From: an uncultured Eubacteriales bacterium
GTDB taxonomy: Bacteria; Bacillota; Clostridia; Oscillospirales; Oscillospiraceae
NCBI GenBank assembly: GCA_900546415.1
Contig: URCY01000054.1
Location: forward strand, 1 to 12,002
Direction: 5' to 3'
DNA: 12,002 nucleotides
Shown: in pieces, positions 1 through 6,994 of the stretch
How positions within the stretch are numbered: position 1 is the stretch's first letter
Layout: each line of letters begins with the position of its first letter
The notes under the pieces: generated by a model
The model's database searches: none
What the model was told of the DNA's origin: nothing
What the model saw: the letters and a program-made list of their open reading frames with translations, nothing else
Made by a program: the position numbers and the translations under genes

Positions 1-190
1 AGGTGTAGGTCTTGACGCCCTTTTCCGTGCAGGTCGGCTCGGTCGTGACCTTGCCGTCGTCCCACGTGTGCATGCCGGTGGCGGCGATCTCCTCGGTCTT
101 CGTGGTCTTGCAAACCGTGCAGGTGTAGGTCTTGACGCCCTTTTCCGTGCAGGTCGGCTCGGTCGTCACAACGCCCTCGTCCCAAGTGTG
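1..190 (-). repeat. 120-bp in-frame tandem repeat (40-residue His/Cys module)
   Basis: Bases 1-46 and 121-166 are identical and the intervening pattern continues, giving a period of 120 bp, or exactly 40 residues. Each protein module starts at HTWD (His504, His544), then has VTTEPTC, TEKGVKTYT, and CTVC. The first module is complete and the second is cut by the window edge, so the array probably continues to the left. Similar modules are common in large clostridial surface proteins. The identical stretch suggests recent duplication or gene conversion. Confidence 0.85.
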
Positions 191-1699
191 GTTATTGGTC
201 TTCGGAATCGACTCGTCAAATATAAAGATGCCATAAGGCGCTACCGCCCAAATATAGCGGCATACGCCGCCCTCAGCGCAGGTCGGCTCGACGAGCACGG
301 TGTAGGTATAATCCGTCTGGTTCAGCGCGGGCATTTCAACACGGACGGTTCTGCCGCACTTCGAGCAGACACCGGTGATGATGCCCACTTCGGTCAGTGT
401 CGGATCGGTCGTCAGCGAATAGACATAGCTATGCTCGCAATTCGAGGCCTGAAGCGTCCATGTGGACTGAACCGTCTGGAGGCTGTCTGCGCCAAAGTTC
501 GCGGTGTTGTCCCTGCGTTGGCCGGGGTGCTTATCCTCGGACGAAACGACCACCGGGAAGGCGACAAAATACTTCCGCGCCTTGGCAAGCGTGTTATAGT
601 AGCTGTATTTTGCAAAGCCCGGATCCCACGCATACGGGGTTTTCATCGTCGCAATGGCCTCTGCCACGGTTTTTCCGGCCTTCATCTGTGTCCAGAAGCT
701 CGCCTCGTATTCATAATCCCCGACAAAGGTGACGGACTGAGAATAGCCGCAGACCGTTTCGACGCCCTTCGCGCGCAACGGCGCAGAGAGTCCCTCGGTC
801 GCCATGCTGAGGCAAACGGGCATCCAGAGCAGGCTGTTCGGCGCGTTTTGGGTCATGTGGTTGGCGATCACCGTGCCGTCGACGCAGTAGAACCCGTCGC
901 TCCGGAAGGCGTGGTAGTAGATCGTGCCGTCGGCAGCCTTCACCGCCGCCTGATCGGCGGACGTCAGGCCGGTGCCGCTGATGATCGTCAGATAGGACGT
1001 ATGTGCGCCCGTGACGCTGTCATAGATATCCTCGTTGCTGTCCGGATAGGAATAGCCCATGTATTTGTCGTAGTCCGTGACGCCGTGGGAGTCAAAGAAC
1101 ACGACCGCGCCGCTCTCCACGGCCTTGGCGACAGCGCCGATCGTAGCCTTGGAGCCGGAATAGAGCGTGTAGGTTCCGCCGGTGGAGGCGGCGATGCTAT
1201 TGGCCTCCTTTTGGTATTGATCGGTGAAGGTAGCTCCCTCGGTGGGGTGGCCGTACCACGGGCCGATCAGGTAGACGTCCTTTGCGTCCGGAGAGCCGCC
1301 CCGTTTTGCATAAGAAACGGTCTGCTCAACGCCGAATTCCTTGTCGGTCGTCGCTGCGGCGCCGTTCGTGCGGGCGCGGAGCGTGGGCGAATAGCCCTGC
1401 GGCACGCCGTCTGCGTCCTCCCAGAAGAACATGTCGTTCGTTCCGTCGTAGGTGCAGGTGCCGAAGCGATAATCAGTCGACGAGGTGACCAGCTTTGCAA
1501 TGCCTTCTGAAAGCGCCGCGTAATCCGCAGCCGTGCGCTCGTCGTTCACACCGCGCGTCCTGCGCAGATGCGCTTTCTCATAGGCTGCGATCTGCTTCCA
1601 TACATCCTGCCTTGCCGCAAAGGCAGCCGTCGGGAGCAGCGTCAGCAACAGCATCAGAGCAAGCAGCCACGCTATGATTCGTTTGGGGAAATGTTTCAT
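1..1699 (-). CDS. Secreted surface protein, caspase-fold (clan CD)-like peptidase candidate with Cys-rich repeats; C-terminus beyond window
   Basis: The frame reads 566 codons without a stop and leaves the window at base 1, so the C-terminus is missing. The ATG at 1699 is preceded by AAGGAGAA at a proper distance. Residues 1-28 form a signal peptide (basic start, long Leu/Ala core, AFA before Ala29), so the product is exported. Residues about 130-330 hold two hydrophobic strands each ending in a candidate catalytic residue: GAVVFFDSHG (His205) and LLWMPVCLSMA (Cys296). That His-Gly then Cys order is the signature of clan CD cysteine peptidases (caspases, gingipains, clostripain). From about residue 421 come His/Cys modules: CEH with CSKC at 445-448, a degenerate one, then 40-residue repeats with HTWD, EPTC and CTVC. 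The export signal and repeats are seen directly; peptidase activity is inferred from two short motifs. It could instead be an adhesin with a dead fold. It lies 56 bp downstream of the small membrane protein gene. Confidence 0.85.
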   Translation of the reverse strand, partial: MKHFPKRIIAWLLALMLLLTLLPTAAFAARQDVWKQIAAYEKAHLRRTRGVNDERTAADYAALSEGIAKLVTSSTDYRFGTCTYDGTNDMFFWEDADGVPQGYSPTLRARTNGAAATTDKEFGVEQTVSYAKRGGSPDAKDVYLIGPWYGHPTEGATFTDQYQKEANSIAASTGGTYTLYSGSKATIGAVAKAVESGAVVFFDSHGVTDYDKYMGYSYPDSNEDIYDSVTGAHTSYLTIISGTGLTSADQAAVKAADGTIYYHAFRSDGFYCVDGTVIANHMTQNAPNSLLWMPVCLSMATEGLSAPLRAKGVETVCGYSQSVTFVGDYEYEASFWTQMKAGKTVAEAIATMKTPYAWDPGFAKYSYYNTLAKARKYFVAFPVVVSSEDKHPGQRRDNTANFGADSLQTVQSTWTLQASNCEHSYVYSLTTDPTLTEVGIITGVCSKCGRTVRVEMPALNQTDYTYTVLVEPTCAEGGVCRYIWAVAPYGIFIFDESIPKTNNHTWDEGVVTTEPTCTEKGVKTYTCTVCKTTKTEEIAATGMHTWDDGKVTTEPTCTEKGVKTYT

Positions 1700-1755
1700 T
1701 GCAGTTCTCCTTATCTATTATATATCTATTTTGTTTCCGGCGTCCGTCGGAGAGA

Positions 1756-2289
1756 TTACAGCTTGAGCTTTGGCCGCAGACGGGTGGCATACAGCACCTC
1801 CAGACGCGGCAGCAGCCGGTCATAGAGCACGAAGCAGACGTTCGCCAGCAGCAGCGAGACGGCCAGCATCCAGTGTTTCATATCGGCAAGCTCCGCCGTC
1901 AGCTCGGAGAGCTTGAACACATAGAGCATCAGCCCGTAGGCCGCAGCCGTCGCGGCATTGACATAGAGCAGCTTCGCGCCCCATTGCAGCACGCGCGGCC
2001 GGATGCGGGAGAGGTAACGCCGCAGCACGGGGTAATCACCGAAGAACAGAAACAGAAACGCCGTCTCCTTCTGCGGGGTGAGCAGCATCGCCAGCGCCGC
2101 AACGGCCGCGAACCAGAGCATCCCCCAGCCCGCGCCGCACTCGGCATAGACCGGGATCAGCACCATCGAGGCCAGCACGGCCGAGGCGATCGTCGCGACG
2201 GAAAGGCTGCTGCCGAGGAACATCACGGCGACGGCCAACGCCGCCAGCACGCCGCAAAGGGCAAGCTTCTTGGTGTTACCGCTTCTCAT
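1756..2289 (-). CDS. Small polytopic membrane protein, ECF S-component-like
   Basis: The product is 177 residues with about six hydrophobic segments (near 8-25, 28-47, 52-69, 72-84, 105-125 and 139-158), a basic N-terminus (RSGNTKK) and a basic C-terminal tail. Size and topology resemble substrate-binding S components of energy-coupling-factor transporters, but I see no diagnostic substrate motif and cannot assign the family. The ATG at 2289 lies inside the end of pncB, overlapping it by 14 bp, so translation is probably coupled; the Shine-Dalgarno in front is weak (CTGAAGCG). Because pncB converts nicotinate, a role in niacin uptake is a natural guess, but it rests on position only. Alternatives are any other vitamin S component or an unrelated clostridial membrane protein. 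Confidence 0.8.
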   Translation of the reverse strand: MRSGNTKKLALCGVLAALAVAVMFLGSSLSVATIASAVLASMVLIPVYAECGAGWGMLWFAAVAALAMLLTPQKETAFLFLFFGDYPVLRRYLSRIRPRVLQWGAKLLYVNAATAAAYGLMLYVFKLSELTAELADMKHWMLAVSLLLANVCFVLYDRLLPRLEVLYATRLRPKLKL

Positions 2290-3751
2290 TTCGCTTCAGG
2301 CCGCCTGCATTGTTTTTCAGCAGGTCATACTTGATGTCCCAGAGCTTCTTTGACAGGTCGACATAATAGCAATGCGGGTTGTCAAAGCGCTTGACCTCGT
2401 CCCAGAGCGTGTCGATCTGCTGCTTGCAGTAATCGCGGATCTCGTGCAGCGTGGGCAGCTGATAGACCAGCTCGCCGTTTTGGAAGATCGGCACCTGAAG
2501 CTCGCGCGCGGTGAAATTATAGACGGTCTTCTGCTTCCACGTCGCCTCCGGATCGAAGATCAGCAGATCCTTGCTGTCGTCGACGACCTCGTCGTGCACG
2601 CAGAGATAGTCGGCGATGGCCTTGCCGGTGTCGTTTCCGTAGAAGCGATAGAGCTTCTTGAAATGCGGATTGGTGATCTTGCCGACGTTTTCGGAGATCT
2701 TGATCTTCGGGACGATCTCGCCGTCGCGCTCGACCGCGACGAGCTTATAAACGCCGCCGAAGACCGGCTCACTGCGCGCGGTGATAAGGCGCTCGCCGAC
2801 GCCGAACATATCGATTTGCGCGCCCTGCCGCAGCAGATCCTGAATGATGTATTCGTCGAGCGAATTGGAGCAGGAGATCTCGCACTCCGTCCAGCCGGCG
2901 TCGTCGAGCATCTTACGCGCCTTTTTTGTCAGATAGGTCATATCGCCGGAGTCGAGGCGGATGCCGCATTTTTTGATGCCAAGCGGCTTGAGCACCGTCT
3001 CAAAGGCGCGGATGGCGTTCGGCACGCCGCTCTTGAGCGTGTTATAGGTATCGACGAGCAGCACGGCGTTGGTCGGATAGAGCTTGCAATAGGTCTCGAA
3101 GGCCTCGTACTCCGTGTCGAACATCTGCACCCACGAGTGTGCCATCGTGCCGCCGGCGGGTACGCCGTAGAGCTGATCGGAGATCGTGCAGGCCGTGCCG
3201 TCACAGCCGCCGATATAAGCGGCGCGCGCACCGAGAATCGCGCCCTGCGCACCCTGCGCCCGGCGCGAGCCGAACTCGAGCACGCGGCGTCCCTGCGCGG
3301 CGCGCACCACGCGGTTGGCCTTCGTGGCGATCAGGCTCTGGTGGTTGATGACGAGCAGGATATAGGTCTCGATGAGCTGCGCCTGAATGGCGGGCGCGCG
3401 CACCGTCAGGATCGGCTCACGCGGGAAGATCGGCGTGCCCTCCGGCACGGCGTAAATATCGCCCGTGAAGTGAAAATCATGCAGGTAGGCCAAAAATTCC
3501 TCGCTGAAGAGCTTCCGGCTGCGCAGATAGGCGATGTCGCCGTCGGTGAAATGCAGATCCTTGATGTATTCGATCACCTGCTCCAGACCGGCTGCGATGG
3601 CAAAGCCGCCGCCGTCCGGAATGTTGCGGTAAAACACGTCGAAATAGCAGATGCGGTCGCGCATCTGGCTGGAGAAGAACCCGTTGCCCATCGTCAGCTC
3701 ATAGAAGTCGCAGAGCATAGTCATGTTCAGTTTTTTGTTTTGGAATGGCAT
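2276..3751 (-). CDS. pncB: Nicotinate phosphoribosyltransferase
   Basis: This cytosolic enzyme joins nicotinic acid to PRPP, with ATP hydrolysis, to give nicotinate mononucleotide, the entry step of the Preiss-Handler route to NAD. The protein is 491 residues, the long form usual in Firmicutes. Family blocks are seen in order: DFYELTMGNGFF (15-26), EFGSRRAQG (159-167), GTMAHSWVQMF (201-211) with His205, the residue phosphorylated in characterised homologues, LVDTYNTLKSG (232-242), and GIRLDSGDM (263-271). I take the ATG at 3751 as start: GGAGG sits 9 nt upstream. The in-frame TTG at 3757 is only 3 nt from that site and so is unlikely. The gene follows azlD after 21 bp and overlaps the membrane protein gene by 14 bp. 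Nothing looks damaged. Confidence 0.97.
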   Translation of the reverse strand: MPFQNKKLNMTMLCDFYELTMGNGFFSSQMRDRICYFDVFYRNIPDGGGFAIAAGLEQVIEYIKDLHFTDGDIAYLRSRKLFSEEFLAYLHDFHFTGDIYAVPEGTPIFPREPILTVRAPAIQAQLIETYILLVINHQSLIATKANRVVRAAQGRRVLEFGSRRAQGAQGAILGARAAYIGGCDGTACTISDQLYGVPAGGTMAHSWVQMFDTEYEAFETYCKLYPTNAVLLVDTYNTLKSGVPNAIRAFETVLKPLGIKKCGIRLDSGDMTYLTKKARKMLDDAGWTECEISCSNSLDEYIIQDLLRQGAQIDMFGVGERLITARSEPVFGGVYKLVAVERDGEIVPKIKISENVGKITNPHFKKLYRFYGNDTGKAIADYLCVHDEVVDDSKDLLIFDPEATWKQKTVYNFTARELQVPIFQNGELVYQLPTLHEIRDYCKQQIDTLWDEVKRFDNPHCYYVDLSKKLWDIKYDLLKNNAGGLKRNEKR

Positions 3752-3772
3752 TTTCAATTTCCTCCGAGTGGT

Positions 3773-4081
3773 CTATAGAATTATCAGCTCCAGCAGAAGC
3801 ACAGTGGCGCAGCAGGCTGCCGCGACCTTGAACAGGCCCGCGCGGAGCCACGCCAGAACCAGTCCGACCGCGAGCGCGGCCAAGCCGGCGTAGGGACTTT
3901 GCGTTGCATCCATGATGGCCGGAAAGGTCATCACGGAGAGGGTCACATAGGGTACATAATACAAAAACGAGCGCAAGAACCGGTTGCGGATCTGACTCCG
4001 GATCAGCGTCAGCGGCAGGATGCGGACGGCAGCCGTCACCGCCGCCATAACGAGCAGGTATCCATAGAAATTATGCCGCAT
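3773..4081 (-). CDS. azlD: AzlD-family branched-chain amino acid exporter subunit
   Basis: AzlD is the small membrane partner of AzlC; the pair exports branched-chain amino acids (and analogues) in characterised Bacillus and Corynebacterium (BrnE) systems. The product is 102 residues, normal for the family, with four hydrophobic segments: LLVMAAVTAAVRILPLTL near 7-24, a segment near 40-58, AGLAALAVGLVLAWL near 66-80, and KVAAACCATVLLLELIIL at the C-terminus. The N-terminal pattern of a helix followed by RxLPL and a basic stretch is typical of AzlD. I chose the ATG at 4081, which overlaps the azlC stop by 11 bp, as is usual for this pair. An in-frame start at 4132 would add an Arg/Ser-rich stretch encoded inside azlC and is rejected. 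The substrate in this organism is not shown by the sequence. Confidence 0.93.
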   Translation of the reverse strand: MRHNFYGYLLVMAAVTAAVRILPLTLIRSQIRNRFLRSFLYYVPYVTLSVMTFPAIMDATQSPYAGLAALAVGLVLAWLRAGLFKVAAACCATVLLLELIIL

Positions 4082-4796
4082 ACTCCGCCTCCTCGTCCTT
4101 GACCGGGAAGAGCAGCGCCGCCGCCGAGGCAATGAGCACCGTCAGCAGGATGGTGCGCGTGCCCTCCGAGAGGGCGGAAACGACCGGCAGCCGCGAGCAG
4201 GCAAAGCTCAGCGCAAAGCAGAGCGGCACAAGCCCCGCGAGCACGCGGTTCTCGCGCCCGGGCGGCACGATAATGGCCAAAAACATGCCGTAGAGCGCGA
4301 CGCTCAAGGCGCTCGTGACGCGCAGGGGCAGCGCGCTCCCCGCGAGGATGCCCAGCGCCGTCCCGACCGCCCAGCAGGGCGCGGCGACGCTGATCGCGCC
4401 GTAGGTATAGCAGGGGTCGAGCGTCGGCCGCTGCGTCATGGAGATGCCGAAGAATTCATCCGTCATGTAAAAGCCGAGCAACAGACGGTGCCGCAGCTTC
4501 AGATCGGGGGCGAGATGCTGGCTGAGCGCGCAGCTCATCAGCAGGTACCGCGCGTTGGCCACGAGGGTCATGACCGCCATTTCGGTGTAGGCCGCGTCGG
4601 CGGCGATGCAGACGAAGGCGGCATACTCCCCTGCCGAGGCGTTCATGACCGCGCTGGTCAAAAAGCCCTGCAGGGCATTCACGCCCGCCCTCCGCGCGAC
4701 GATGCCGAGGGAAAAGGCGACAGCGAAATAGCCGAGCGCAATGGGCACGCCGTCGCGCAGCCCCCTGCGGAAGGCAAGTCTGGATTCTTTTTTCAT
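4071..4796 (-). CDS. azlC: AzlC-family branched-chain amino acid exporter, large subunit
   Basis: The 241-residue membrane protein has the AzlC layout: a GLRDGVPIALGYFAVAFSLG block (11-30), a conserved small-residue region MNASAGEYAAF around 52-62, the NARYLLMSCAL block near 81-91, then YMTDEFFGISM and several C-terminal helices. With AzlD it forms a two-component exporter for branched-chain amino acids in characterised relatives. The start at 4796 gives MKKESRLAF, the expected basic cytoplasmic N-terminus. The Shine-Dalgarno (CAGGAAA) is somewhat far from it, so initiation may be modest. A longer frame to 4901 would overlap the preceding gene with a low-complexity Arg-rich leader and is not believed. 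It lies 34 bp after the GH18-like gene and overlaps azlD by 11 bp. Confidence 0.94.
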   Translation of the reverse strand: MKKESRLAFRRGLRDGVPIALGYFAVAFSLGIVARRAGVNALQGFLTSAVMNASAGEYAAFVCIAADAAYTEMAVMTLVANARYLLMSCALSQHLAPDLKLRHRLLLGFYMTDEFFGISMTQRPTLDPCYTYGAISVAAPCWAVGTALGILAGSALPLRVTSALSVALYGMFLAIIVPPGRENRVLAGLVPLCFALSFACSRLPVVSALSEGTRTILLTVLIASAAALLFPVKDEEAEYAA

Positions 4797-4830
4797 AGGT
4801 AAAACGCTTTCCTGTAGTTCCGACGCCCCG

Positions 4831-6978
4831 TCAGCTCTTTTGCAGATAGCGCATGAGGATCGTCGCCACCTGCGCGCGGGTCGCGAAGCCGGTCGGGGCA
4901 AGATAATTCACGCCGTCGATGCGGTCGCCGCCGATATAGCCCAGCGCAACGCACCATTGCATCGGCGCGCGGGCGTAGCCCTGCACCTGCGCGGCGTCCG
5001 GAAAATCACCCAGCGCCGCCGAGGGCGAAAGATCCTCGCCGCGCGTTCCGGCGTAGCGATAGAGGATCGCCGCCATTTGCTGCCGCGTGACGTTTCCGTC
5101 CGGGTCGAATTTGTCGGGCGAGACGCCGTTGACGACGCCCTTCTCCGCCGCCCATGCGACGGCCTTCGCATAATACGCGCCGTTCGGCACGTCGGAAAAG
5201 CTGCTCGCGCCCACGTTGGGCGAGCCCTCGTACCGCCAGAGCACCGTCACGAGCATCGCGCGCGTCATGGTCGTATCCGGCTCAAAGGTCGTGCGCGACG
5301 TGCCGTTCATCAGGCTGTTTTCAAAGGTGAAGCGGATGCCGGGGCAGAACCAGTCGCGCGCCGAGACGTCGTAATACGGCAGACCGGTGCAGCTCTTTTT
5401 CATAAGCCGGAAGAGCGATTCGCGCTCCGAGCCGACATAGAAGCAGGCCACGCCGCCCAAGCCGTAGTTCAGCGCCAGCGCCTGACGGTGCTGAAGCCCC
5501 TCCTCGCTTTCAAAAGCAACGTAATAGCTTTTTCCGCCCTCGGAATAGGTGAAATACGCGTCGTCCCAAGCCTCATCGGTCTTGCGGACCGTCGCGCCGG
5601 TCTGCGCGAGCAGCGCCTGCACGGTGTCATAGGAGATGTTCTCGGCGGTGTGATCCGTCTCGTTATACAGCACGCCGTAGCTGGCCATGCCGAGCAGGAG
5701 CTTTTCCGCGCCGATGCGCGCGGCCGCGTAGCGCAGACAGCGGCTGTGATAGAGCAGGTAGCTCAGGCCGCCGCGCCCGCTTACGCCGTTGTTATAGTCG
5801 CGCGCGTTGCAGATGTCATAGGTCGTGAGCGCCACGAGATCGGCATACTGCCGCGCGGCGGAATAGTCATAGATCGTGCGCGCCTCCTCCTGCCCGGTCA
5901 TCGCCGCGCCGTAGCTCAGCATCAGGAGCTTGCCCCGCTGATGCAGCGCGTCGGCAGTCTTGGCGATCAGGCGGCCATAGAGCGCGCGGTAGGCGTTTCC
6001 GGTCATCTCAATGTTGAGGTTCAGGCCGTCAAGACCGTATTTTTCAACGACCTGCATCAGCTCGTCGACCGCAAGGTCCATCGTCCGCTCGTCCTCGAGC
6101 CGCTTGAGCACATCATCCTGATAATAATTCAGCACGCCGCCCAAGGCAAGAATCCCCTGCTCCTTGCAGTGCCGAATGGCCTCGAGCTGCGGATTTTCCG
6201 CGTCCATGCCATAGATGCAGTGGTCGAGCTGGTCGCCGACGAGCTGCATGGTCGTTTTCTCGCGCATCAGATAGATCGAGTCAAACACCGCAACGTTGAA
6301 GCAGTCGCTGCTGCGCTTGAATGCGGCGAGCTGCTGCACGGCCAGTGCTTCGTCGTCGTAACAATCCTCGTAATATGCCACGGAATACCGGTATCCCCGG
6401 CTGATCTGACGAGTCTGCACCGTCGGACGCACCGTCCAGTCCGGGATCAGATAGGCCTCCAGCGCCCTGCGCGGAACCGTCACCGAAACATCCGGCGCTT
6501 CGCCATAGGCAAGAATGCCATAGTCGACCGCCGCGCAGAGCGTCAGCCGCTGCTCGGCAGAAAGCCCCTGCGCCCCGCGGAATTCATAGAGATTCACCGC
6601 GTCATAGGAATAAATGCCCTTGCTGTGCGCAATAAATTCCATCATAAAGGCCAGCGTTGCCGGGGCATCGTAGTCCATGCTGGAGGGGTCGATCGTACCC
6701 TTCGCCGCCTCGCCGCGGATATAGGGCGCCGCCCAAGCCGAGGGCAGATTCCCCTGCGCATCGCGCGGCGTCTCGCCGGAGGCGCCCTTGTCCCAATAGG
6801 AATAGGCCAGCGTCAGCGCAAGAAACTCCTCCTGCGTCATGGCGCGATCCGGCTCCTTTGTCAGGTCGAAGTGCCAATCGGTAAACTGCTCATAAAAATA
6901 CTGAGACGCAGCCTGCGCCGTCGGCAGACAGCCCGCCAGCAGGCAGACGCAGAGCAGCACCGCAAAAAACCGTTTCAT
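4831..6978 (-). CDS. Exported GH18-like protein with C-terminal SLH repeats; degenerate catalytic motif
   Basis: The product is 715 residues. Residues 1-23 are an export signal. It contains a possible lipobox (LAGC, Cys17) and also a signal peptidase I site (AQA before Ala24). Residues about 45-155 resemble divergent SLH repeats. Residues about 195-520 look like a glycoside hydrolase family 18 barrel of the YaaH/SleL kind: GILALGGVLNYY (275-286), YGLDGLNLNIE (314-324), LTTYDI (384-389) and GGVACFYVG (508-516). The usual DxxDxDxE is D317-N320-N322-E324, so the proton-donor Glu remains but both inner Asp are Asn. Residues 535-715 hold three SLH repeats (TFEPDTTMTRAM, FDPDGNVTRQQMA, GFATRAQVA) that usually bind cell-wall polymers. 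The ATG at 6978 has AAGGAG 8 nt upstream; the GTG at 6987 overlaps that site and is rejected. It starts 16 bp after rqcH. Likely wall-bound; weak, altered or no hydrolase activity is possible. Confidence 0.9.
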   Translation of the reverse strand: MKRFFAVLLCVCLLAGCLPTAQAASQYFYEQFTDWHFDLTKEPDRAMTQEEFLALTLAYSYWDKGASGETPRDAQGNLPSAWAAPYIRGEAAKGTIDPSSMDYDAPATLAFMMEFIAHSKGIYSYDAVNLYEFRGAQGLSAEQRLTLCAAVDYGILAYGEAPDVSVTVPRRALEAYLIPDWTVRPTVQTRQISRGYRYSVAYYEDCYDDEALAVQQLAAFKRSSDCFNVAVFDSIYLMREKTTMQLVGDQLDHCIYGMDAENPQLEAIRHCKEQGILALGGVLNYYQDDVLKRLEDERTMDLAVDELMQVVEKYGLDGLNLNIEMTGNAYRALYGRLIAKTADALHQRGKLLMLSYGAAMTGQEEARTIYDYSAARQYADLVALTTYDICNARDYNNGVSGRGGLSYLLYHSRCLRYAAARIGAEKLLLGMASYGVLYNETDHTAENISYDTVQALLAQTGATVRKTDEAWDDAYFTYSEGGKSYYVAFESEEGLQHRQALALNYGLGGVACFYVGSERESLFRLMKKSCTGLPYYDVSARDWFCPGIRFTFENSLMNGTSRTTFEPDTTMTRAMLVTVLWRYEGSPNVGASSFSDVPNGAYYAKAVAWAAEKGVVNGVSPDKFDPDGNVTRQQMAAILYRYAGTRGEDLSPSAALGDFPDAAQVQGYARAPMQWCVALGYIGGDRIDGVNYLAPTGFATRAQVATILMRYLQKS

Positions 6979-6994
6979 TCTGTTCACTCCTTCT

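Noticed and set aside
1..200. CRISPR-like spacing of the 120-bp repeat
   Set aside because: The repeat is in frame, encodes a regular His/Cys module and has no distinct spacers.
68..1510. 480-codon plus-strand open frame
   Set aside because: It lies opposite the exported Cys-repeat protein, has no signal or recognisable domain, no good ribosome site, and its composition (Arg/Ala/Gly-rich) is typical of the shadow of a GC-rich gene.
1717..1722. TATAAT on the minus strand before the exported Cys-repeat protein gene
   Set aside because: No acceptable -35 lies 16-18 bp upstream and it is only 17 bp from the start codon, leaving almost no leader; probably chance in an AT-rich gap, although a private weak promoter cannot be excluded.
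2372..3778. 468-codon plus-strand open frame
   Set aside because: Opposite pncB, which is fully supported.
4797..4830. Possible terminator between the GH18/SLH gene and azlC (GACG-GGG-CGTC)
   Set aside because: Four-base stem with a three-base loop and no following T-run; too weak to split the cluster.
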